A DNA stretch of 64,000 nucleotides from positions 36,743 through 100,742 of the forward strand of contig NZ_QGHD01000008.1 of the NCBI RefSeq assembly GCF_003148885.1. The letters run 5' to 3'. The notes under the pieces are model-generated. The model had not been told where the DNA came from and ran no database searches. It saw only the letters and a list, made by a program, of their open reading frames with translations. The stretch comes from Hallerella porci. Lineage in GTDB: Bacteria > Fibrobacterota > Fibrobacteria > Fibrobacterales > Fibrobacteraceae. Shown piece after piece: positions 8,598 to 16,167 of the stretch; positions within the stretch are counted from its first letter, which is position 1; every line of letters starts with the position of its first letter. Both the position numbers and the translations under genes were made by a program.

Positions 8598-8700
8598 AAG
8601 CTAGCGGAGGCCTCGGAAGCCTTCTTTTGATTTGCTGGCAAGCTAGCAGAGACCTCGGAAACCTTCATTTGATTTGCTAGCATACTAGCGGAGGCCTCGG
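8598..8700. repeat. Second 42-bp repeat family, about 2.5 copies
   Basis: Units 8598-8639 and 8640-8681 each begin AAGCTAGC and end TTTGCT(G/A)GC; a third partial copy covers 8682-8700. The sequence is unrelated to the array at 8244 but has exactly the same 42-base period. Confidence 0.85.
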
Positions 8701-8710
8701 TAAGAACTTT

Positions 8711-8753
8711 GATCTTAGAAATCTCTAAGCTCTAAACTCTAAGTTCTAAGATC
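8711..8753. repeat. Palindromic CTAAG-rich element
   Basis: Perfect 10-base inverted arms GATCTTAGAA (8711-8720) and TTCTAAGATC (8744-8753), enclosing several direct copies of CTCTAA(G/A). It is the last part of the 647-base gene-free gap 8167-8813; I see no gene in that gap. Confidence 0.7.
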
Positions 8754-8813
8754 TCATTCCTCATTTTTTCCTCCTTCCTATTTTAAATTTGCGCACAAAA
8801 AATGAGGTGCTTT

Positions 8814-9854
8814 ATGCTCAGCGAAAATAAACGGAACTTCTTCTTTGGAATTCTCTTTATCGCGTTGATAACGGAAATCGCCTTCTTCATCGCCGAAATT
8901 CCTGCGGTCAAAGCCTTGTCTTTGAGCCCGCTTATCGTCGGTCTCTTGCTCGGTATTATTTATGCGAATACCTTGCGCAAATTTACACCTACATCTTGGG
9001 CGCCCGGTGTTGCGTTCTGCTCCAAAAAAATTCTGCGGTTGGGCATCATCCTTTACGGCTTCCGTTTGACTTTTGGACAAATTATCGATGTGGGAATTCC
9101 GGCTCTGATGGTCGACGCCATTATTGTTTCCGTGACTCTTGTCGGCGGTTACTTCATCGGCGCAAAATGCATGAAGATGGATAAAGAAACCGCTCTTCTC
9201 ACTTCTTGTGGAAGCGCTATCTGCGGAGCTGCTGCCGTTCTCGGTGCCGAAGCCGCTATCAAAAGTAAACCGTATAAGACTGCGGTCGCCGTTTCGACCG
9301 TCGTGCTTTTCGGAACTCTTGCGATGTTCCTTTACCCGATTCTTTATCGGAATGGTATTCTTCATTTGAGCCCCGAAAATACAGGCCTTTACATCGGTTC
9401 AACGATTCACGAAGTGGCGCACGCCGTCGGTGCCGGAAATGCTACGGGCGATGCGGTCATCGCTGCCAATGCGATTGTCGTGAAAATGATTCGCGTGATG
9501 TTCCTCGTTCCGGTTCTTCTCGTTCTCGCTTTCTTTGTCGCAGGCCGCTTAAAATCGGACGATGAAAAAGGCGACTCTGCAAATACAAAACGCAAAATCG
9601 CTGTTCCTTGGTTTGCCTTTGGATTCCTCGCTGTCGTAATTTTCAATTCGTTTGGACTCTTTGGCACTGGCCTTCTCAAGGGAATTGAAACAGTCGATAC
9701 TTTCTTCCTTTCGATGGCGATGACCGCTCTCGGTACAGAAACGAGTCTCGATAAATTCAAACAAGCCGGTCCGAAGCCATTTATTTTGGCGACGATTCTT
9801 TTCGTCTGGCTCGTCTTTGGCGGTTACGGTCTCGCATACGCCTTAGGCGCATAA
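8814..9854 (+). CDS. YeiH/UPF0324-family integral membrane protein (putative sulfate exporter family)
   Basis: About 346 residues with roughly ten hydrophobic spans. Family-like phrases are SPLIVGLLLGIIYANTL near the N-terminus, LRLGIILYGFRLTFGQI, the TSCGSAICGAAAVLGAEA segment, and STIHEVAHAVGAG. The family is annotated as a putative sulfate exporter, but its substrate is poorly established. The start chosen is ATG 8814, which has GAGGTG four bases upstream; the in-frame ATG at 8802 overlaps that ribosome-binding site. It is followed 44 bases later by a symporter gene in the same direction. Confidence 0.85.
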   Translation: MLSENKRNFFFGILFIALITEIAFFIAEIPAVKALSLSPLIVGLLLGIIYANTLRKFTPTSWAPGVAFCSKKILRLGIILYGFRLTFGQIIDVGIPALMVDAIIVSVTLVGGYFIGAKCMKMDKETALLTSCGSAICGAAAVLGAEAAIKSKPYKTAVAVSTVVLFGTLAMFLYPILYRNGILHLSPENTGLYIGSTIHEVAHAVGAGNATGDAVIAANAIVVKMIRVMFLVPVLLVLAFFVAGRLKSDDEKGDSANTKRKIAVPWFAFGFLAVVIFNSFGLFGTGLLKGIETVDTFFLSMAMTALGTETSLDKFKQAGPKPFILATILFVWLVFGGYGLAYALGA

Positions 9855-9898
9855 AAAATCAAATGGAAAAATTGCGCAGATTCTAAAAAAGGATTTTT

Positions 9899-11116
9899 AT
9901 GACTCAAGTCAAAACATTTAAGAAAAAACAAGTCATCATTTGGCTTTCCGCACTAATTCTCGGCGCGGGACTCGGGCTTCTCAATTCCGAAGGTCTGATG
10001 CAATTTTTCAATTTCATCGCTTCGGTTTACACGCGGCTTTTTCAATTCATCGCAGTGCCGACGATTGCGATTGCGCTCACGACAACTCTTTCGATGCTCG
10101 GCTTAAAAAAGAGCACGGGGCGCATTTTTGCGCATACAATTTTTTATACGCTGCTCACGACTTTTGCGGCAGCGTTCGTCGGGCTTTTGCTTTATACCAT
10201 AATTGAACCGGGAACTCTTCCGCAGAGTCTCGTTTCGGAAGGATTTGCCGAAGTCCCGAAAAATTTGGAAACCCTTTCGTATTACGATCACATCCTCGGC
10301 GTCATCCCGAATAATGTGGTGAATCCATTCTTAAGCGGAAATGTTCTCGGCATTTTAATCGTCGCAGCGGCAGTCGGTTTAGGCCTCGCCTTTATGCCCG
10401 AATCCGAAAATAAATCCACTTTGTTAAAAGGAATTCTCGGGCTTCGCGAACTTCTCTTCACTTTGATTCGCGCTTTGGTTTGGGCGCTTCCGCTCGGCAT
10501 TGTCGCTTTCGCGGCTCAACTTTCCAATCAAATGAACGCGGGAATTGTCGTCGATTCTCTCGGAAAATATATCGCTGTTGTTCTCGGCGGAAATGCGATT
10601 CAATTCTTCATCGTGCTGCCGCTTATTTTATTTGTCCGCGGATTAAATCCGCTCACCGTTTTTAAGAAAATGTCGCCCGCTGTGATGATGGCATTTTTCA
10701 CAAAAAGTTCTGCAGCAACTCTCCCCGTGACGATGCAATCTGCCGAAGACAATTTAAAAGTCAAGCCGGAAATCGCCCGCTTTGTTCTCCCGATTTGCAC
10801 GACGATTAACATGAACGGCTGCGCGGCATTTATTTTGGTGACGTCGCTTTTTGTGATGCAAAATACCGGCGTTGAACTTTCTCTCGGAATGATGTTTCTT
10901 TGGCTTGTCATTTCGGTCGTTTCTGCTGTAGGAAACGCAGGCGTTCCGATGGGCTGCTACTTTTTAACCCTTTCGTTAATGGTCGGGATGAACGCAAATA
11001 TCGGTGTGATGGGTGTGATTCTTCCGCTTTATGCGATTATCGATATGGTCGAAACCGCAGAAAATGTTTGGTCCGATTCCTGCGTTTGCGCAATCGTTAA
11101 CGAGAAAAATAGTTAG
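9899..11116 (+). CDS. Dicarboxylate/amino-acid:cation symporter (DAACS family)
   Basis: A 405-residue transporter of the GltP/SstT fold, which uses sodium or proton gradients to import glutamate, C4-dicarboxylates or serine/threonine. Hallmarks are the HP1 serine motif KSSAATLPVTM, the TM7 motif INMNGCAAF (canonical NMDGT, here with Asn for Asp and Cys for Thr) and the HP2-like GNAGVPMGCYF. The altered TM7 motif suggests a shifted ion or substrate preference. It may share a transcript with the YeiH-like gene. A small hairpin lies between it and convergent rsmE. Confidence 0.88.
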   Translation: MTQVKTFKKKQVIIWLSALILGAGLGLLNSEGLMQFFNFIASVYTRLFQFIAVPTIAIALTTTLSMLGLKKSTGRIFAHTIFYTLLTTFAAAFVGLLLYTIIEPGTLPQSLVSEGFAEVPKNLETLSYYDHILGVIPNNVVNPFLSGNVLGILIVAAAVGLGLAFMPESENKSTLLKGILGLRELLFTLIRALVWALPLGIVAFAAQLSNQMNAGIVVDSLGKYIAVVLGGNAIQFFIVLPLILFVRGLNPLTVFKKMSPAVMMAFFTKSSAATLPVTMQSAEDNLKVKPEIARFVLPICTTINMNGCAAFILVTSLFVMQNTGVELSLGMMFLWLVISVVSAVGNAGVPMGCYFLTLSLMVGMNANIGVMGVILPLYAIIDMVETAENVWSDSCVCAIVNEKNS

Positions 11117-11123
11117 AAATTTT

Positions 11124-11142
11124 GCCGCGATTTTTTCGCGGC
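11124..11142. terminator. Hairpin between convergent symporter and rsmE genes
   Basis: GCCGCGA (11124-11130) pairs with TCGCGGC (11136-11142) around a T-rich loop, filling the 26-base gap between the two stop codons. The downstream T-run is weak, so terminator strength is uncertain. Confidence 0.45.
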
Positions 11143-11844
11143 TTAGACGAGTTTTCCAATGCCGACAATGGCTGCGGTTCTTGCGCGGAGACGCGTTTCA
11201 CCTAAGCCTAAAATTTTCATTTCGCCATTTTGATAATTCTTTACCAAGTTAATTTCACGCGGAGAAAATCCACCCTCAGGACCGACAAGAAGGGTGGTTT
11301 CTTTTTTTATCGGGGGCAAATTTTTTTCGCCACCTAAATCGCATAGGATAATATCACCCGTATAATTTTTCAGCCATTCGTCAAAAGGAATCGGCCCGCG
11401 GATTTCGGTAAGCCACGCTTTCATCGATTGTTTTAAACTCACGAGCGCTTTTAATTCGGAGCGGCGCACGACTTTTTGCAAATTCGAATCTTTCGGTTCT
11501 TCGGAATGATCCGTGCGAAATAATGTAATGCTTCCGACTTCCATTTCGCTCACGTGCAAAGCGACTTCTTCGTTTGCGTCATCTTTAAGGCAAGCGATTC
11601 CCAAATGCAAAAGCGGTTTCGGGCGAGGCGAATCTTCGATTTTTTCCACGCGAATTTGCGTGCATTTCGCATCGGCTTTTTCGACAATGCCCAATGCAAA
11701 ATGGCCTTTGCCATCGGTTAAATTTAAGCCGTCGCCTTCGCGGGCGCGGCAAACGCGGATAGCGTGCGAACTTTCATCGGGCGAAAGTTCTTGAGAACCG
11801 ATGACCAAGTTTGGAACATAAAATCGAGTGTCGGGAGATTTCAT
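11143..11844 (-). CDS. rsmE: 16S rRNA (uracil-1498-N3)-methyltransferase
   Basis: A 233-residue SPOUT-class methyltransferase that methylates U1498 of 16S rRNA using SAM. The C-terminal trefoil-knot motifs are clear: LLVGPEGGFSPREINLV, then ILGLGETRLRARTA and AAIVGIGKLV. The N-terminal ~70 residues form the PUA-like RNA-binding part. It starts divergently from the HAD phosphatase gene, with about 30 bases between start codons. Confidence 0.95.
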   Translation of the reverse strand: MKSPDTRFYVPNLVIGSQELSPDESSHAIRVCRAREGDGLNLTDGKGHFALGIVEKADAKCTQIRVEKIEDSPRPKPLLHLGIACLKDDANEEVALHVSEMEVGSITLFRTDHSEEPKDSNLQKVVRRSELKALVSLKQSMKAWLTEIRGPIPFDEWLKNYTGDIILCDLGGEKNLPPIKKETTLLVGPEGGFSPREINLVKNYQNGEMKILGLGETRLRARTAAIVGIGKLV

Positions 11845-11873
11845 GGTGCAAAGATAAATACTAAATTGCGCTT

Positions 11874-12659
11874 ATGCAAATCAAAGCTGTTGTATTCGAT
11901 TTAGATGGAACTCTTTACCTTTCGGGAAAACCTTATCCGCGTGCGGTTGAAACGGTCCGCGCTGTCGCCGAAAAAGTTCCCGTTTATTATCTCTCGAATA
12001 ATACCAGCAAATCGCTCGTCTTTTATACGAATCGCCTTTTGCGCATGGGACTTCCCATTCAAAATCATCAAAGCATTTTGTCGGCGATGACTTTTGCACT
12101 TTCGGAAATTCATAAGCGCGGAATTAAAAATATTTATCTGTTTGCAAATCCCGAAGTGGAAGAATGGGTCGCTTCGGAAGATCCGTCTTTGAATCTCCAC
12201 GCTCCGCTCGATAAAACAGAACTCGTTCTCGTCGCGTATCATTCTTCTTTTAATTACCGCGACCTTTGCGAAGTTTCGTGGCGATTAGAACGCGGCGCCG
12301 ATTTTTGGGTCACGCATGCAGATTTCGTTTGCCCCGATGAACTCGGACCCGTTCCGGATATCGGCAGTTTTATGGCGATGTTCAAAGCGACGACAGGCCG
12401 AGAACCTTCGCATATTTTTGGGAAGCCTAATCCCGAGATGCTTTCGCCGTTAACAGAAACTTTAAAGCCCGAAGAAATTTTATTTGTCGGCGACCGTTTA
12501 TATACCGATTTTGAACTCGCAATTCGCGCCGGCTGCCATTTTGCGCTCGTCCTCTGCGGCGAAACAAAAGCCCGCGATGTGCAACGCTTAGCTCGTCAGC
12601 CCGATATCATCGCTGAACAAGTTTCAGATATCAATTTTGATGCGCTAATAAAAAAATGA
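11874..12659 (+). CDS. HAD-superfamily (IIA, NagD-like) phosphatase
   Basis: A 261-residue HAD hydrolase. Motif I is VFDLDGTLYLSG (catalytic Asp pair at residues 9 and 11), motif II is YYLSNNTSKS, and motifs III/IV are FGKPNPEML and VGDRLYTDFELAIRAG. The large cap between motifs II and III fits subclass IIA (NagD, phosphoglycolate or p-nitrophenyl phosphatases). The physiological substrate is unknown; sugar or nucleotide monophosphates are typical. Confidence 0.88.
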   Translation: MQIKAVVFDLDGTLYLSGKPYPRAVETVRAVAEKVPVYYLSNNTSKSLVFYTNRLLRMGLPIQNHQSILSAMTFALSEIHKRGIKNIYLFANPEVEEWVASEDPSLNLHAPLDKTELVLVAYHSSFNYRDLCEVSWRLERGADFWVTHADFVCPDELGPVPDIGSFMAMFKATTGREPSHIFGKPNPEMLSPLTETLKPEEILFVGDRLYTDFELAIRAGCHFALVLCGETKARDVQRLARQPDIIAEQVSDINFDALIKK

Positions 12660-12760
12660 AAATTTAGACATGCGGAAAGAGGGGTCCGAAATTTTCCGTA
12701 AATTTTATTTTTGTAAACTCTTTAAAACAAATCGGACTTTTCCTAAATTTGGCAGCACTT

Positions 12761-14680
12761 ATGCCAAAGCTCCCTCATTACACTCCCGAACTCTTCAAAC
12801 AGCTCCGCAAAGGTTACACCAAACAGGACTTCACGAAAGATTTGATGTCCGGTTTAATCGTCGGAATTTTAGCGCTTCCTCTGGCGATTGCATTTGCGAT
12901 TGCTTCGGGAGTTGGTCCCGAACAAGGCCTTTATACGGCGATTATCGCGGGCTTTGCAATTTCATTCTTCGGCGGTAGCCGCTTCCAAATCGGCGGGCCG
13001 ACGGGCGCTTTCATTGTAATCGTTTACGGCATCGTCGCCAAATTCGGTTACGATGGCCTTGCGACGGCGACTTTAATGGCGGGCGTAATGCTCATCATTT
13101 TCGGCATTGCAAAACTCGGCGGTATCATCAAATTTATTCCGTTCCCCGTGACCGTCGGTTTTACCGGGGGAATTGCGATTATCATTGCACTCGGGCAGGT
13201 GCCGAATTTTCTCGGGCTTCAATTCATGGGGGCGAAAGAACCCGCTGATGCGATTGGCAAAGTGACTTTATACGCAAAATCTTTGGACACGACGAATTTG
13301 TATGCGGTCATTATCGGCATCATCGCTTTGGCGATTTGCTTCTTGTGGCCAAAAATTACGACGAAAGTTCCGGGCTCTTTAATCGCAATTATTTTTGCTA
13401 CCGCTTTGGTAAAAATCCTCGGCTGGGATGAAGCGCACGGTGTGATGACAATCGGTTCAAAGAATTCCATTCCGACTGGTTTTCCGACTCCGCATTTGCC
13501 AAATATCGGCTTGGATATGATGCGACAAGTGTTCCAGCCTGCGTTAACGATTGCCATTCTCGGAGCGATTGAATCTTTGCTTTCGGCAGTTGTCGCGGAC
13601 GGCATGACCGGTTCACGCCACCGTTCCAATACAGAACTTGTCGGGCAAGGCATTGCGAATGTGCTTTCTCCGATTTTCGGCGGAATTCCTGCGACCGGTG
13701 CGATTGCGCGTACCGCGACGAATATTAAAAATGGTGCCGTGAGTCCGATTTCGGGCTTAATTCACGCGGTCATTCTTCTTTTGATTATGCTGATTTTTGG
13801 AAAATACGCCGAGATGATTCCGATGGCGGCGCTCGCTGCGGTACTTTTCCAAGTAGCATTTAATATGTGCGGTTACAAAAATTTCATCAAGTTGATTAAA
13901 GGCGCTCCGAAAAGCGATGTAACCGTTTTGCTCGTCACGTTTGTGCTTACCGTCGTTATGGATTTGACGATTGCAATTGAAGTCGGCGTTCTCCTCGCGG
14001 CAATTCTCTTTATCCGTCGCATGTCCGATGTCGCAGAAGTCGAATGCGTGATGGAAGACGATGACTTGAAGCAAGATGATGAAGAACTCGCTGACCCGAA
14101 TAATATCGGAAGCCGTCATGTTCCGCACGGCGTTGCTGTTTTCGAAATCATGGGTTCGCTTTTCTTTGGCGCTGTTGAAAAATTTAAAACCGCTCTCGAT
14201 ATGACGAGCAGCCATCCGAAAATTTTAATTCTGCGGATGCGCCAAGTGCCTTCTATCGATGCAGCGGGAGTTCAAATGATCGAAGGTTTACTCGCAAAGT
14301 GCCGCGCCGAAGGAACGCAACTTCTCCTTTCGGGTGTGCATTCGCAGCCGATCGTCGCCCTTTCGAAATCGGGACTTTTAAAAGACATCGGCGAACAAAA
14401 TGTTCTCGCAAATATTGACGCTGCCTTAAACCGCGCCCGCGAAATTCTCGGGCTCCCGCTTGTCGCAGCGAAGCCGACAACGCCGAGCGTCGATTGGGAA
14501 CACAATGTGCAACAGCCGTGGATTCCGGAAAATGCAAACGCTAAGGTCGCTGAAGAAACGACCGAAGTTATCGCCGAAACCGTTTCTGAAATTCAATCCG
14601 CCGACATTCCCAAGGCCGAAAGCGAAAAGAAAGACACCTTCCACAAAATGATGCACAAAATTTTCCCATGGATTAAATAA
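12761..14680 (+). CDS. SulP-family anion transporter with STAS domain
   Basis: About 639 residues. The N-terminal membrane domain (to about 420) has ALPLAIAFAIASGVGPEQGL, GGSRFQIGGPTGAFIVI and IPATGAIARTATNIKNGA, all SulP signatures. A C-terminal STAS domain follows (about 465-570, with ILILRMRQVPSIDAAGVQMI). SulP proteins move sulfate, bicarbonate or other anions. A ~60-residue Glu/Ala/Lys-rich tail after the STAS domain is an unusual extension. ATG 12761 is chosen over an upstream TTG at 12749; neither has a clear Shine-Dalgarno. The presence of purN and AICAR formyltransferase does not bear on its substrate. Confidence 0.9.
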   Translation: MPKLPHYTPELFKQLRKGYTKQDFTKDLMSGLIVGILALPLAIAFAIASGVGPEQGLYTAIIAGFAISFFGGSRFQIGGPTGAFIVIVYGIVAKFGYDGLATATLMAGVMLIIFGIAKLGGIIKFIPFPVTVGFTGGIAIIIALGQVPNFLGLQFMGAKEPADAIGKVTLYAKSLDTTNLYAVIIGIIALAICFLWPKITTKVPGSLIAIIFATALVKILGWDEAHGVMTIGSKNSIPTGFPTPHLPNIGLDMMRQVFQPALTIAILGAIESLLSAVVADGMTGSRHRSNTELVGQGIANVLSPIFGGIPATGAIARTATNIKNGAVSPISGLIHAVILLLIMLIFGKYAEMIPMAALAAVLFQVAFNMCGYKNFIKLIKGAPKSDVTVLLVTFVLTVVMDLTIAIEVGVLLAAILFIRRMSDVAEVECVMEDDDLKQDDEELADPNNIGSRHVPHGVAVFEIMGSLFFGAVEKFKTALDMTSSHPKILILRMRQVPSIDAAGVQMIEGLLAKCRAEGTQLLLSGVHSQPIVALSKSGLLKDIGEQNVLANIDAALNRAREILGLPLVAAKPTTPSVDWEHNVQQPWIPENANAKVAEETTEVIAETVSEIQSADIPKAESEKKDTFHKMMHKIFPWIK

Positions 14681-14692
14681 CCAGAAAAATTC

Positions 14693-14720
14693 AAAGCACC
14701 GCATTCGCGGTGCTTTTTTA
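14693..14720. terminator. Strong intrinsic terminator between convergent sulP and rnhB
   Basis: AAAGCACCGC (14693-14702) pairs perfectly with GCGGTGCTTT (14707-14716) around loop ATTC, followed by T-rich sequence on the plus strand. Confidence 0.9.
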
Positions 14721-14728
14721 TTTCCGAA

Positions 14729-15472
14729 TTATTCCGATTTTTCAGAATTCAAAAACAAATCGTTTTCCATGAAAGTTTTGGGATGAAAACTTTTTCGATG
14801 CTCCGGAGTAAAGCCGAATTTTTGAATGCCTTCTAAATGCGCTTTCGTGCCATAGCCCGCATTTTTTTCGAAGGCATAGCCCGGATATTTTTCGGCGAGA
14901 GAATCCATATAGCGATCGCGGAAAACTTTGGCTAAAATAGACGCCGCTGAGATGCTTGCGATGCGACCGTCGCCTTTGATAATCGCCAGTTGCAAATTCG
15001 AAGGCACTCCGCGAATTTTCAAATTGCCATCGACCGCAATCAAGATTTCTGCGCCCGCGGGAATTTTTCCGCTGGATTCAATCGGAATTTCTGGAGCGGA
15101 AATTTCTAAGCCCGAAACGCCTAACGCAGAAAGTGCGCGCCGCATCGCTAAAAAGTCTGCGTTGAGAATATTGAGTTCATCGATTTCTGAAACGCTCGCA
15201 CTCGCAATCGCATAACAAAGACATTCGGATTTAACGGTTTCAAACATCGCTTCGCGTTTTTTGCGCGTGAGTTTTTTAGAATCGTTTAAAGCGAAATCCG
15301 CCGTCGGATTTTTTAACATCGCAGCGCATGCGACAACTGGCCCCGCCAACGGTCCGCGCCCCACTTCATCGACGCCGACGATAATTTGATTCGGATAATT
15401 TTTGCGCAAAGCGATTTCGCCATCGACAGGCGAAGAAATGCCTTGCAAAAATTCGGGCAGTGCAAATTTCAT
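14729..15472 (-). CDS. rnhB: Ribonuclease HII
   Basis: A 247-residue type-2 RNase H that cleaves RNA in RNA-DNA hybrids and removes single ribonucleotides. The motif VGVDEVGRGPLAGPVVACA carries the first catalytic Asp-Glu pair, NDSKKLTRKKRE follows in family order, and SAASILAKVFRDRYM and AGYGTKAHLEGI are the expected C-terminal signatures. It starts 1 base downstream of purN on the same strand, so the two are probably co-transcribed. Confidence 0.95.
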   Translation of the reverse strand: MKFALPEFLQGISSPVDGEIALRKNYPNQIIVGVDEVGRGPLAGPVVACAAMLKNPTADFALNDSKKLTRKKREAMFETVKSECLCYAIASASVSEIDELNILNADFLAMRRALSALGVSGLEISAPEIPIESSGKIPAGAEILIAVDGNLKIRGVPSNLQLAIIKGDGRIASISAASILAKVFRDRYMDSLAEKYPGYAFEKNAGYGTKAHLEGIQKFGFTPEHRKSFHPKTFMENDLFLNSEKSE

Positions 15473-15473
15473 T

Positions 15474-16079
15474 TTAAACTTTTCCGTTTTTGTGCAAAAA
15501 ATTTTCAGCGTAATTTTTTAAAGTTTTCCAATAAAGCGCGTGCTCTTGCACGAGAACGCGCGCCGCTAAATCCGCCGGCGAATCCGATTCGAAAACCGGA
15601 ACTTTTGTTTGAGCTAAAATTTTTCCGCTATCGTAATCGCCGCTGACTAAATGAATCGTCGCTCCGCTTTCTTTTTCTTTCGCTGCGATGACCGCTTCGT
15701 GAACATGAATTCCGAAAAATCCTGCGCCACCGAATTTCGGTAAAAGCGACGGATGCACATTCAACATGCGATTTTCTGTCGCCTGTAAAACCGCATCGGG
15801 AATACGTTTCATGTAGCCGCAAAGCGCAATCAAATTGACCGCATTTTCTTTTAAAACTTTTAAAATCGCTTGTTCATATTCGGCGGGATTCGGGTGCGTT
15901 TTTCCCGAAATATGATACACCGGAATGCCAAAATTTTTTGCAATTTCTGCGGCGCCTGAGCCCGCGTTATTCGTGATTAAAAAGCGGCACTCACCGCCCA
16001 ATGTTCCGTCTTTTTCATGCGAAAGGATAGCCTTAAAATTACTGCCGCCACCCGAAGCAAAAACGCCAAAAGTAAACAT
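15474..16079 (-). CDS. purN: Phosphoribosylglycinamide formyltransferase (10-formyl-THF dependent)
   Basis: A 201-residue PurN that formylates GAR in purine synthesis. Substrate-loop ASGGGSNFKAIL is at the N-terminus. The catalytic Asn/His lie in MLNVHPSLLPKFGGAG and the catalytic Asp in HLVSGDYDSGKIL; the hydrophobic LIALCGYMKRI segment is also typical. Length matches the family. It heads a leftward purN-rnhB pair, divergent from the GH116 gene. Another folate-dependent purine enzyme (AICAR formyltransferase) lies at 62050-63102. Confidence 0.95.
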   Translation of the reverse strand: MFTFGVFASGGGSNFKAILSHEKDGTLGGECRFLITNNAGSGAAEIAKNFGIPVYHISGKTHPNPAEYEQAILKVLKENAVNLIALCGYMKRIPDAVLQATENRMLNVHPSLLPKFGGAGFFGIHVHEAVIAAKEKESGATIHLVSGDYDSGKILAQTKVPVFESDSPADLAARVLVQEHALYWKTLKNYAENFLHKNGKV

Positions 16080-16167
16080 AAACGAAAGATAGAATTTTAT
16101 CCCGAAAGAATTTATTTTGAAGAAATTCTTTTTTAAATTCTACTCAACTTAAATCAATAGGAATGCT

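Noticed and set aside
8778..9365. 195-codon minus-strand frame opposite the YeiH-like gene
   Set aside because: Its peptide is highly polar and lacks any family pattern, while the plus-strand frame is a clear membrane-protein family; it is a shadow.
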